A stretch of DNA of 64,000 bases from assembly GCA_949283695.1 (NCBI GenBank), contig CASDTX010000025.1:1-64000 (forward strand), written 5' to 3'. The notes beneath the pieces were generated by a model. The model did no database searches and was not told the origin of the DNA. It saw nothing but the letters and a program-made list of their open reading frames with translations. The stretch is from an uncultured Eubacteriales bacterium (GTDB lineage Bacteria; Bacillota; Clostridia; Lachnospirales; Lachnospiraceae). Positions 1 to 7,282 of the stretch are shown here, piece after piece. Position numbers and translations under genes: made by a program. Positions within the stretch are counted from its first letter, which is position 1. Each line of letters opens with the position of its first letter.

Positions 1-6
1 AGAATT

Positions 7-80
7 GGCCCAGTGGCTCAGTTGGTTAGAGCGCCGCCCTGTCACGGCGGAGGTCGAGAGTTCGAGTCTCTTCTGGGTCG
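7..80 (+). tRNA. tRNA-Asp (GTC)
   Basis: Full cloverleaf: the acceptor arm GGCCCAG pairs with CTGGGTC (one G-U), the D arm contains GCTCAGTTGGTTAGAGC, the anticodon loop is CTGTCAC with anticodon GTC, and the T arm has TTCGAGT. The discriminator base is G80. The 3' CCA is not encoded. It lies 40 bases before a tRNA-Leu, so the two are probably one transcript. Confidence 0.97.
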
Positions 81-120
81 TTTCTCACATCAGAAGATGT
101 GAGATAACAATTTGGCATTT

Positions 121-206
121 GCCGGTGTGGCGGAATTGGCAGACGCAAAGGACTTAAAATCCTTCGGAGAGTGATTTCCGTGCCGGTTCGAGTCCGGCCA
201 CCGGCA
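121..206 (+). tRNA. tRNA-Leu (TAA)
   Basis: Class II tRNA with a long variable arm. Acceptor GCCGGTG pairs with CACCGGC, the anticodon stem AAGGA/TCCTT encloses CTTAAAA, giving anticodon TAA, and the T loop is GTTCGAGTC. Discriminator A206. An insertion-sequence relic begins about 10 bases after its 3' end. Confidence 0.97.
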
Positions 207-216
207 TATTGAAAAG

Positions 217-389
217 AGGGTGTCGCAAAATTATCTGATGAGATGATGGAGCGGTGCCCTCGCTTCATGCTGTGAAAAAATCCAGACAGAATCTTCCGGC
301 TTGAAGATTCTGTCTGGATTTTTGCGTGAAGCTTATTGAGATTATAGCCCATACACAGCAAAAGAATCTCCAGTTTCACTTTGGTTTTT
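217..389 (-). pseudogene. IS1182-like element relic (transposase C-terminus plus terminal end)
   Basis: Read on the minus strand, the sequence encodes a transposase tail with the segment KVKLEILLLCMGYNLNKLHAKI, typical of the C-terminus of IS1182-family (DDE) transposases. It runs towards a terminal sequence whose plus-strand form starts GAGGGTGTCGCAAAA (217-231), resembling the ends of that family. The catalytic part of the gene is absent. The open frame carries on through the tRNA genes only because it lacks stops and is not a real protein there. The break lies at about 385-392, where an ABC transporter fragment begins on the plus strand. I infer an old insertion followed by a deletion. The family assignment is from recognition only. 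Confidence 0.7.
276..323. terminator. Perfect 20-bp stem-loop inside the IS relic
   Basis: Arms 276-295 and 304-323 (AAAAATCCAGACAGAATCTT and its complement) are perfectly paired around an 8-base loop, and each is flanked by an A or T run. It can act as an intrinsic terminator in either direction, including for the tRNA pair upstream. Confidence 0.7.
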
Positions 390-683
390 GCAGAGGATTT
401 AGCGGCAGTCTGCAATCAGCTTGCCATTATGAAAAAAGGGAATTTCTTATATGCCGGGAGCATGAAAGAATTGGTCCGGCAGGCAAAAGGCCATGTCTGG
501 ATCTGTTGTCTCCAGGATGAAATGCAGGTACGGGAAGTGGAAAAAAAGTATCATATCTCGTCCAAACAGCTGTCTGAACATGGTGTTCAGATGAGACTGA
601 TTAGTGAAAAAATGCCAAATATAGACTGTGTTCCTGCGGGGCCGACACTGGAAGATGCGTACATTTATAAATGTGAAGACTAA
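390..683 (+). pseudogene. Truncated ABC transporter ATP-binding protein (C-terminal remnant)
   Basis: The fragment keeps only what follows the H-loop of an ABC ATPase: AEDLAAVCNQLAIMKKGNFLYAG aligns by eye with VEDVHQICRELAVLRKGRLFYAG of the intact ATPase at 3567-4445, and both end in a TLEDAY(I/V)Y motif. Walker A, signature and Walker B are missing, and there is no start codon with a ribosome site. The upstream part has been replaced by the IS relic. After the stop at 683 a ribosome site (GAGGAGG) and ATG at 716 open only a 25-codon frame, perhaps the start of a lost permease. Confidence 0.8.
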
Positions 684-909
684 TCAGGTATTGAACAGCG
701 AAGAGGAGGTGCCGGATGAGTAGGCCGGTGCGCGGATCGCAGGGATTGCGGTGTGCTGATATTCAGATAGATATGGCAAGGGTTCTATGATATACTATGT
801 ACGAAAAGAATCAAAAAATACATGAGGACGAAGAGTGTCTCTTTTGCAGGTATAAGAATTCCAAGAAAGTAGAGAACGTTCATTTTATTATATGTTGGGA
901 GGCGGATGC

Positions 910-1707
910 ATGCCATTATTTGACAACGAAAATAGAATCTTACAGATCCAAACAGAAAAAGAGGAAATTTTTAAGCATCTGGAAAATCCGCTGATCAGTC
1001 AGCCGTTTACCGAAGATTTTGCCAAGAGGTTTGCGTGGAGCACGAACGCAATCGAAGGGAATACGCTTTCCCTGGAAGAAACAATTGCATTGATCGATTA
1101 TGATGAAGTAAGGTCAAATCATACCTATTCAGAATATACAGATGCGAAAAACGCCTACTATGCAATTAAGAAAATGCTGCTTCCGTTTGCGAAGACAGTC
1201 ATTGATGAAGCGTGGATTAAAAAGGCGAATGGCTATATCAGACATATGCAGGGAGAGTATAGAGATACTATGGTCTATATTGGGAATCTGTCGGAAGCTG
1301 TATATTATCCCCCCGATCCGCAGGATGTTCCGGAGCTTATGAAAAACTGGCTGAGGGGAACAAATATAGAAGCGGTGAATGTGAAAGAGATTTTTGAAAA
1401 AATTGCAGCTAATCATGTCTGGTTTGAGCGGATTCATCCTTTTTCAGATGGGAATGGCAGAACCGGGAGGATGATCATTAATCAGCAGCTGATCAATAAC
1501 GGCTTACTGCCTATCTCGATCCAGCCGACTGGAAAATACAGAGAAGCATTCAGAAGATATGACAAAAGAAAAGACCTTTCAGAAATGGTATACGTTTTGT
1601 TGAAAAGTGAACTGGAATCTTTCGGCAGAGTCCGCAGTCTGGTTTTGAAACTTTATAAAGACCGGGAGAAACAGAAGAAAGAAATGAAACATATTCAAGG
1701 CATATAG
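910..1707 (+). CDS. Fic family protein (putative AMP transferase)
   Basis: Predicted to transfer AMP or another nucleotide part to hydroxyl groups of target proteins. The Fic core motif HPFSDGNGRTGR is intact at residues 176-187, including the catalytic His and the phosphate-binding Asn and Arg. Residues 44-51 (STNAIEGN) match the self-inhibitory (S/T)xxxE(G/N) helix; its position before the core makes this a class II Fic protein that needs no separate antitoxin. I chose ATG 910 because GGGAGGCGG sits 5 to 12 bases before it; ATG 892 is in frame but has no such site. It is a single gene between decayed sequences. The target protein cannot be told from sequence. Confidence 0.9.
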   Translation: MPLFDNENRILQIQTEKEEIFKHLENPLISQPFTEDFAKRFAWSTNAIEGNTLSLEETIALIDYDEVRSNHTYSEYTDAKNAYYAIKKMLLPFAKTVIDEAWIKKANGYIRHMQGEYRDTMVYIGNLSEAVYYPPDPQDVPELMKNWLRGTNIEAVNVKEIFEKIAANHVWFERIHPFSDGNGRTGRMIINQQLINNGLLPISIQPTGKYREAFRRYDKRKDLSEMVYVLLKSELESFGRVRSLVLKLYKDREKQKKEMKHIQGI

Positions 1708-1784
1708 AATAGATATTCTGTAAATAATAGGCTGACTTGCGGATGGGTATGTAGTTTCATTTTATAAAAAGGAGGTCGTAGATT

Positions 1785-2057
1785 ATGAAGCGGAAGTTTA
1801 TCATAGCGATTGCAGCCCTTACGGCAGTTCTATTTTGCGGGTGTGAAGTGTCGGTTTAAATGAGCAAACTTCAGATGCTCAGGACTGTAATACAGTAACC
1901 CAGGCTGATCAGCAGGAAGTAAAATCAGATCAGGCTTGATGAAAGCGGGAATTACTGGATTGCTGTAGTGGATGATGAGAATAATTATTACGATATTACA
2001 GATGAAATAGATTATTTGGTTGAAAGTGATGGAGATGCGCTTCTTTACTTAATTTGA
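1785..2057 (+). pseudogene. Decayed small lipoprotein gene
   Basis: A strong ribosome site (AAGGAGG) precedes ATG 1785, which opens a lipoprotein signal peptide (MKRKFIIAIAALTAVLFCGC) that stops at 1857. The reading continues in two other frames: NEQTSDAQDCNTVTQADQQ from about 1859 and LDESGNYWIAVVDDENNYY up to the stop at 2057. At least two frameshifts are therefore needed to rebuild one secreted protein of about 90 residues. Function unknown. Sequencing error is possible but less likely with two separate breaks. Confidence 0.6.
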
Positions 2058-2107
2058 GGAATGTCCTGGGGAGTGCTCCTGTGAAATATGACCCTTGTGA
2101 AATATGA

Positions 2108-2150
2108 TTGACATTATGTAGTTTTATTGATACAATATATAAAACTACAT
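2108..2150 (+). promoter_or_regulatory. blaI promoter with overlapping BlaI-type operator
   Basis: TTGACA (2108-2113) and TACAAT (2131-2136) are 17 bases apart. An 11-bp perfect inverted repeat, ATGTAGTTTTA (2116-2126) and TAAAACTACAT (2140-2150), covers the spacer and the region just after the -10. BlaI/MecI repressors bind TACA/TGTA-type dyads, so self-repression is the likely reading. Confidence 0.8.
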
Positions 2151-2175
2151 AGCATCAATCAAAAAGGAATAAAAT

Positions 2176-2565
2176 ATGAATCAGCAGATGTCTATTTCAG
2201 AATCAGAATGGCGAGTTATGAAAATTATTTGGAACAATGCACCGCAGACGCTTCCAGAAATACTGGAAGGGCTGAGGGACACGCAGTGGAGCAAGACTAC
2301 CATCCAGACGTATCTTGCGCGCCTGGTGAAAAAGGGGGCGTTAGTTACGAAGCGTCAGGGGAAAGGGTATTTATATTATCCGACGGTGTCGGAGAGTGAC
2401 TGTCAGCTCGCAGAGAGCCGCCATTTTTTAAGCAGGGTGTATGACGGTTCCCTTTCTAAGATGGTCATGGGATTTGTTAAGAGCGGGAATCTTTCAGCGG
2501 AGGAGCTTCACGAACTGAAAAATTTGATTTCCGAACAGGAGACAACAGATGCAGATCCTCGGTAA
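2176..2565 (+). CDS. BlaI/MecI family transcriptional repressor
   Basis: This 129-residue protein has the BlaI/MecI layout: an N-terminal winged helix (residues about 5-70, with TLPEILEGL, WSKTTIQTYLARLVKKGAL and GKGYLYYP) and a C-terminal helical dimer part. Family members sit on TACA/TGTA dyads and are removed when the partner protease senses an antibiotic or cell-wall signal. The dyad over its own promoter and a second dyad before the ABC transporter (3539-3550) suggest that it controls both. It overlaps blaR by 17 bases. No beta-lactamase or penicillin-binding protein gene is nearby, so the signal may differ from the classical one. Confidence 0.93.
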   Translation: MNQQMSISESEWRVMKIIWNNAPQTLPEILEGLRDTQWSKTTIQTYLARLVKKGALVTKRQGKGYLYYPTVSESDCQLAESRHFLSRVYDGSLSKMVMGFVKSGNLSAEELHELKNLISEQETTDADPR

Positions 2566-3514
2566 TCTCTTTTATGCAATGATATTTGTGTCCGCCGTTG
2601 GAAGCATATACTGTGTTCTTTCTCTTTTTGCGAATCATATCCTTCGCTGTATGCTTCCGCTGTGGTTCTGTGTATGCGGGATGCTCCTTTTTTGCGTTCC
2701 GGTTCTGTCTTGGCAGGTTGTTCTCGTGTCTCCGGAAAAGCAGGAATGGCTGGACGGATTTTACACGGTCTGCCGGATTTGGAGCTGTGGGTGCGGTTTT
2801 TTGCTTGTTTCTGATCTGATACGGCTTGTCCTGGCGAAGAGGGCGGTGAAAAACTACCGGATCTGTAAAGAGGAACGAATCCATAATCTGTGCCGGCAGT
2901 CAGGAGAGGACATCGGGTTAAAGAAGATGCCGGAACTGTATTGGGGAACATTGAACCATCCGATCTGCGTTACCGGAATCGTGCGTCCGGCAATTATTAT
3001 GAATGAAGAGATTCTGGCGCAGTTATCAGAGTCCGAAGTATCTGCAGTATTGTGCCATGAACTGACCCATATTAAGCGGAAACATTTTCTCCTGCAGCGG
3101 ATCTATACTTATGTTTGTATCCTGAACTGGATGAATCCTTTTGTGTGGATTGCGAGAGGAGAGTGTTCGCTGCATTTTGAGACGGATTGTGACTATCATG
3201 TCTTAAGACTTTCTCGCGGAAAGATCACAGCAGCAGACTATGCATCTGCTGTGATCCGGCTGATGGAGTTATCTGCGTTTTCGGCAGCGGGATCCAGGAA
3301 AGGGATGGGTGCACTCAGCTTTCTGCAGACAAAGCGGAGAATTCAAAGGATTACAGCGGGAAGCTCAAAGCGAAAGGAACGGATAACAGGAGTGCTGCTG
3401 GCGATCCTTTGTGTGATTACACTTGGAATATCGATACAGTTCAGCAGAGGGTATTTTTATCCCTATCCGGCTTATCAAACAGGAACCGAGTACAGTGCGG
3501 GTTACAGTACGTAA
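2549..3514 (+). CDS. BlaR1/M56 family membrane metallopeptidase
   Basis: This 321-residue integral membrane protease has HELTH at residues 170-174, the zinc site of peptidase family M56, with a further acidic ligand candidate in FETDCD at 210-215. Hydrophobic segments lie at about 10-30, 35-60, 75-98 and 185-200, and the last at about 282-305. The extracellular penicillin-sensor domain of classical BlaR1 (about 250 extra residues) is absent; only about 17 residues follow the last membrane segment. It presumably cleaves or triggers loss of the BlaI partner encoded just upstream. What it senses without a sensor domain is unknown; the adjacent ABC transporter could feed it the signal. Confidence 0.88.
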   Translation: MQILGNLFYAMIFVSAVGSIYCVLSLFANHILRCMLPLWFCVCGMLLFCVPVLSWQVVLVSPEKQEWLDGFYTVCRIWSCGCGFLLVSDLIRLVLAKRAVKNYRICKEERIHNLCRQSGEDIGLKKMPELYWGTLNHPICVTGIVRPAIIMNEEILAQLSESEVSAVLCHELTHIKRKHFLLQRIYTYVCILNWMNPFVWIARGECSLHFETDCDYHVLRLSRGKITAADYASAVIRLMELSAFSAAGSRKGMGALSFLQTKRRIQRITAGSSKRKERITGVLLAILCVITLGISIQFSRGYFYPYPAYQTGTEYSAGYST

Positions 3515-3517
3515 CCC
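3499..3517 (+). terminator. Stem-loop at the end of blaR
   Basis: GGGTTAC (3499-3505) pairs with GTAACCC (3511-3517) around 5 bases and includes the blaR stop codon. It is followed by an AT-rich stretch rather than a clean T run, so it is probably only a weak terminator or attenuator before the ABC genes. Confidence 0.4.
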
Positions 3518-3538
3518 GTATTATTAAAAGTTTTATAT

Positions 3539-3550
3539 CTACAAATGTAG
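3539..3550 (+). promoter_or_regulatory. Second BlaI-type operator before the ABC transporter
   Basis: CTACAAATGTAG is a perfect 12-bp TACA/TGTA dyad 17 bases before ATG 3567, inside an AT-rich flank (TTTTATAT on the left, TTAAAA on the right) like that of the blaI operator. It suggests that the ABC genes are repressed by the same BlaI. Confidence 0.6.
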
Positions 3551-3566
3551 TTAAAAGGAGGCGCTT

Positions 3567-4445
3567 ATGCAGGCAAATATTGAAATCAGCCATCTCACGA
3601 AGGAGTATAAGGGAGGCATTTTCGCACTAAAGGATGTGAGCTTTACTGTCGGAAACGGTGTCTTCGGATTATTGGGACATAACGGTGCCGGGAAAACCAC
3701 GCTTATGAAGGCCCTTGTCACTATATTGGCTCCATCATCAGGATCTGTCCGTGTATGCGGCTTTGATACGGTCAGTCAGGGGGCGGAGGTCCGGGCGCGG
3801 ATCGGATATCTGCCCCAGGAGCTTGTAATGTATCCTTCACTTTCGGTATTTGACTTTGTGAATTATATGGCTGAACTAAAAGGGATCCATGACAGACGTG
3901 CGGTCAGAGTAGTGTTGGAGCAGGTGAAAATGCTGGATTATTCCGGGCGAAAGATAGGACAGCTTTCCGGCGGCATGAAACGGAGAGTCGGCATCGCCCA
4001 GGCGCTGATCGGCAGTCCGCAGATTCTTGTGGTCGATGAGCCTACAGCAGGGCTGGATCCGGAGGAACGGGTACGGTTTCGCAGTCTGTTGTCACAGTAT
4101 GCAAGAAATGGACGGACGGTTTTGCTCTCTACTCATATTGTGGAAGATGTTCACCAGATCTGCAGGGAGCTGGCTGTACTGCGGAAGGGACGGCTGTTTT
4201 ATGCGGGGACTTCTGACGATCTGCTGGAAAAGGTACGCGGGAAAGTAAAAATACTCCGCCTGGAACATGAAAACCAGCTGGCGGATATTCAGAGGAAATC
4301 CGTGGTCTTATCCACTACTTACGAAAGCTGCGGGCTGACGGTGCGGATTATGGATGAGAACCGGAACTTCCAAGGGGCAGAGACAGCCGCAGCAACCTTG
4401 GAAGACGCATATGTGTATTGTATGGGAGGGAAAGCTCTTGGATAA
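3567..4445 (+). CDS. ABC transporter ATP-binding protein
   Basis: This 292-residue ATPase carries Walker A GHNGAGKT at 38-45, the signature LSGGM at 133-137, Walker B ILVVDE at 153-158 and an H-loop His in STHIVED. The rest is an accessory tail ending in a TLEDAYVY motif shared with the truncated ATPase at 390-683. It powers the export system built from the next two membrane proteins; its stop overlaps the TTG start of the permease by 8 bases. AAAGGAGG precedes ATG 3567. The tail and the BlaI/BlaR neighbours fit a peptide or antimicrobial exporter, but the substrate is not shown by sequence. Confidence 0.92.
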   Translation: MQANIEISHLTKEYKGGIFALKDVSFTVGNGVFGLLGHNGAGKTTLMKALVTILAPSSGSVRVCGFDTVSQGAEVRARIGYLPQELVMYPSLSVFDFVNYMAELKGIHDRRAVRVVLEQVKMLDYSGRKIGQLSGGMKRRVGIAQALIGSPQILVVDEPTAGLDPEERVRFRSLLSQYARNGRTVLLSTHIVEDVHQICRELAVLRKGRLFYAGTSDDLLEKVRGKVKILRLEHENQLADIQRKSVVLSTTYESCGLTVRIMDENRNFQGAETAAATLEDAYVYCMGGKALG

Positions 4446-5199
4446 AGTACTTGCAGTCATTCACTATGAGTATAAAATGCAGCTTCGGCGGCCGGCAGTC
4501 TGGGGGATGGTTCTTGCTGCGACAGTACTTTCTATGCTGGACAATTTTCCCTCAGCCGGGAACCTGTCTCGTTTGGAATTTCTTAAGGATCCGGCGTATT
4601 TTGTTTACCGGGTGATGAGCCTGGACTGTTTGATTTTGCTGTTTGGACTCATGTTCCTGCTGGCAGGACGCTTCCCGCTGGATAGGAAAACAGGTATGAG
4701 CTCTCTGCTGATCGTGTCTGCCTTGCGGAAAGGGCAGTATGTGTCAGGGAAACTGACGGCGGGATTTCTCTGTACATTGTCAATGGTCGGAATCTTTCTT
4801 GCCCTGAACACGATGATTTATTTCCTGGCAGCTCCGTTTGAACTGTCGTTTCTGGAATGTATGATCCCGCTGATAAAGGCCGTTATTATTTCCGGCCTGC
4901 CGAGCAGTCTGTTTGTCAGCTTCGGTTCTGTTGCTTTGCCGGCAGTAATGGATCTGCGGCTGTTCTATATCCTTGCAGCGATGGTCTTTGGATTGAATGC
5001 GGCGTATGTAGGATCGGCAGATACGATGCCGTTTTATTTAATGACATCGGGTGACCTTGTCCGTCTGATCTGGATGCATCCGAACTGGCCGTTTGTTGAT
5101 CTGACAAGTGTTCTGGCAAATGGGGGCTTTCTTGTGGGATGCAGCCTGATTTTCGGAGTGATGCTGCTGCTTAAGCGCAAGTTTTGGAGGGGAGAATGA
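4438..5199 (+). CDS. ABC-2 type permease subunit
   Basis: The 253-residue protein has about six hydrophobic segments (near 20-36, 60-80, 102-125, 140-175, 180-200 and 228-246) and no enzymatic motif. The only start with a suitable ribosome site (GGGAGGG, 4424-4430) is TTG 4438, giving MDKVLAVIHYEYKMQ; the in-frame ATG 4354 lies inside the ATPase gene. A basic, amphipathic N-terminus before the first membrane helix is usual for ABC-2 permeases. It probably forms a heteromeric channel with the product at 5196-5831. Confidence 0.8.
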   Translation: MDKVLAVIHYEYKMQLRRPAVWGMVLAATVLSMLDNFPSAGNLSRLEFLKDPAYFVYRVMSLDCLILLFGLMFLLAGRFPLDRKTGMSSLLIVSALRKGQYVSGKLTAGFLCTLSMVGIFLALNTMIYFLAAPFELSFLECMIPLIKAVIISGLPSSLFVSFGSVALPAVMDLRLFYILAAMVFGLNAAYVGSADTMPFYLMTSGDLVRLIWMHPNWPFVDLTSVLANGGFLVGCSLIFGVMLLLKRKFWRGE

Positions 5200-5831
5200 T
5201 CGGGCGTATGAGAAACGAGATGAAACTCATGGGGAGGAACTTCTTCCTCGTATCTTCGGCGGTCACGTTTGCCGCGGTTGGAATTGCTGCTGCAGGAGAA
5301 CTTCTTGTTTTTGATCCGCTCTGCTATGAAGTTCTGTTCCCATTTTTCACGGCGGTGGTTGTGGGCGAATGGGGAAAGACGCGAGCCGACCGTAATTTTG
5401 ACATCATTGCGTCGCAAAGCAGATGTCTGTTCCGCTGGGTCCTGCTGCGTTATATAACAGGCTTTGCTCTGGCCGGCGGTTTTGCCGTACTTTGTATGGC
5501 GGGGGCCTCGATTGTACGGTATGAGCTTCCGCTCTGGGAACTGCTGGCAATCTATGTTCCGCCCGCATTTTTCCTGTCGTCGCTGTGCGCACTGGCAGGA
5601 ATAAAATGCAGGCAGGAGCATACTGCAACCCTGATCTGCGGCAGTGTTTGGCTCATTTTTCTTCTAATCCGCAGCCTGTTGAGGGTCCCGGGCGTGGAAT
5701 ACATTTATCTGTTCATCCGGTATGCCGGAGATCAAAACGGAATCTGGCTGTGGAACAAAGCTGTGATTACCGCCGCGGCTCTGCTGCTGTGGGGCATCAT
5801 ATACTGGCTATGCAAAGATTTCAGTACATAA
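5196..5831 (+). CDS. Membrane protein, probable second ABC permease subunit
   Basis: This 211-residue protein has about six membrane segments, an N-terminal basic stretch (MIGRMRNEMKLMGRN) and no recognised family motif. ATG 5196 overlaps the stop of the preceding permease (ATGA) and is preceded by GGAGGGGAG. Size, topology and translational coupling argue for a partner permease of the ATPase at 3567. I do not recognise a named family. The operon ends here; no strong terminator is seen before the convergent LysR gene. Confidence 0.65.
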   Translation: MIGRMRNEMKLMGRNFFLVSSAVTFAAVGIAAAGELLVFDPLCYEVLFPFFTAVVVGEWGKTRADRNFDIIASQSRCLFRWVLLRYITGFALAGGFAVLCMAGASIVRYELPLWELLAIYVPPAFFLSSLCALAGIKCRQEHTATLICGSVWLIFLLIRSLLRVPGVEYIYLFIRYAGDQNGIWLWNKAVITAAALLLWGIIYWLCKDFST

Positions 5832-5869
5832 GAATGAGGGGATGTTTCCGGCATATCTTAATGATCGGG

Positions 5870-6778
5870 TCAGGATTTCATATCGAGCGAAAGCTCTGCA
5901 AATATTTCCTGCAGCTGCTGCAAAAACTTTTCCGCAGCCTTAGAAAATATCTGATATCGTTTCCAGACGATGAAAGCAGGCGCATTTAATGTAGGAGACA
6001 GAGGGCGGAAGCAGAGACTGCTCCCTTCGGTGTGGATTAATTTATCTAAGGTAAGCGCATATCCCAGGCCTTCGTCTACAAGCAGGGAAGCATTAAAAAC
6101 AAGATTGTAAGTGGCCACAATATTTAATTTAGAGAGTTCCCTGTGCATCCAATTCAAAATATACGGATTATCTGATTTTTGATGAGATACGATCAGCGGT
6201 TTGTCCCACAGATCTTCGGGCCGGACAGACGCCTTCTGAGCCAGAGGGCAGTCCCGGCGCATCAGAACCCCCCATTTGTCTTTGATCGGGATGGGGATGG
6301 ACTCGTATTTTAGAGGATCAACGCTGCTGTATATAAGCCCGAAATCGATCAGTCCTTTATCCAGATATTCAAGAACATATTCTGCATTGCCGCTTGAGAT
6401 GTGGTAATGGATCTCGGGATAGCGTTCTTGAATTTTTTTGGCTGCTTTTGCCATGAGACGGACAATATCCGTCTCCCCTGTTCCGATATAGATATCGCCT
6501 ACGATTGTTTCGTCAGAATGTACGATTTCCTGTTCGGTTTTCTTGACAAGTGAGAGGATCTCCTCTGCCCGTTTGCGCAGAATCATCCCTTCTTCGGTTA
6601 ATGTCAGCTTGCGGGAGCCTTTCGTTCCGCGAATGAAAAGCTGCTTGCCCAGTTCTTCTTCCATGGCTTTGAGCTGAGTGGACAGTGTGGGCTGAGAGAG
6701 GTGCAGAGACTCTGCTGCTCCGGAAATGCTCTGTTCCCTTGCCACTGCTAAAAAATACTGCAGAACTCGAAGTTCCAT
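5870..6778 (-). CDS. LysR family transcriptional regulator
   Basis: This 302-residue LysR protein has a DNA-binding winged helix at residues 1-65 (AAESLHLSQPTLSTQLKAMEEELG) and an effector-binding domain from about 90 (VGDIYIGTGETDIVRLMAKAA) to the end. It is transcribed away from the 71-residue protein and DUF3737 genes, the classical arrangement for a LysR activator of a divergent operon. GAATTCCTCC-type sequence gives a ribosome site before the start. The effector is unknown. Confidence 0.93.
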   Translation of the reverse strand: MELRVLQYFLAVAREQSISGAAESLHLSQPTLSTQLKAMEEELGKQLFIRGTKGSRKLTLTEEGMILRKRAEEILSLVKKTEQEIVHSDETIVGDIYIGTGETDIVRLMAKAAKKIQERYPEIHYHISSGNAEYVLEYLDKGLIDFGLIYSSVDPLKYESIPIPIKDKWGVLMRRDCPLAQKASVRPEDLWDKPLIVSHQKSDNPYILNWMHRELSKLNIVATYNLVFNASLLVDEGLGYALTLDKLIHTEGSSLCFRPLSPTLNAPAFIVWKRYQIFSKAAEKFLQQLQEIFAELSLDMKS

Positions 6779-6884
6779 TCTGAATTCCTCCTTATCATGC
6801 TGTGATTATCGGTAGTGTCAGTGTAGTCAGTGTATCATGCACGAAGATAGGTTTCAACTATGGAATTGTATAAAATATAAATAT

Positions 6885-6913
6885 TTGCTATTCGATAAAG
6901 GTACGGCTATACT
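6885..6913 (+). promoter_or_regulatory. Promoter of the small protein/DUF3737 operon
   Basis: TTGCTA (6885-6890) and TATACT (6908-6913) are 17 bases apart. The AT-rich stretch just upstream (6856-6884) is where the divergent LysR regulator would be expected to bind. Confidence 0.6.
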
Positions 6914-6977
6914 GTAGATAAAGAACGATGATCAGGACTGATGGCGATGGAGAACTGAGGAAAGCGAGGAAACGACA

Positions 6978-7193
6978 GTGATCAAGAATTTTTCTGTTCA
7001 GGCAATCACTCAGAATTTAAAAGATGCCGGATGCGGTCCGGAAATGATAACAGAGTTCTTTGCTAAAAGCGGAAAGAAAGAAGAGCAGCTCAAACTGCTT
7101 GAAAAGCAGAGGACAGAACTTCTGGATCGGGTCCATAAAGAAGAGAAACGGATTGACTGTCTGGATTATCTTGTTTATCAAATGAAGAGATGA
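6978..7193 (+). CDS. Small helical protein of unknown function (71 residues)
   Basis: The sequence is short and almost wholly helical, with a charged second half (LLEKQRTELLDRVHKEEKRIDCLDYL) that looks like the C-terminal dimer helix of MerR-type regulators without their DNA-binding domain. The first half (IKNFSVQAITQNLKDAGCGPEMITEFF) could be a small helical fold. GAGGAAACGACAG precedes the ATG. It is co-directional with the DUF3737 gene, 89 bases downstream. A role as a small partner protein of the LysR regulator or of DUF3737 is only a guess. Confidence 0.7.
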   Translation: MIKNFSVQAITQNLKDAGCGPEMITEFFAKSGKKEEQLKLLEKQRTELLDRVHKEEKRIDCLDYLVYQMKR

Positions 7194-7282
7194 GGCAGAA
7201 GCTGCGGTCAGCACGGAGTGCGGCTATACAGATCGCGGAGCTGAAGGTTGGAAAGATTAGAGGAAGAAATGGAGGAAGTTCA

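Noticed and set aside
26-415. 129-codon minus-strand frame across the tRNA genes
   Set aside because: Only its first part resembles a transposase tail; the rest is the reverse of two tRNA genes, so it is not a real protein.
797-994. Small ORF before the Fic gene
   Set aside because: It overlaps the Fic start in another frame and has no ribosome site.
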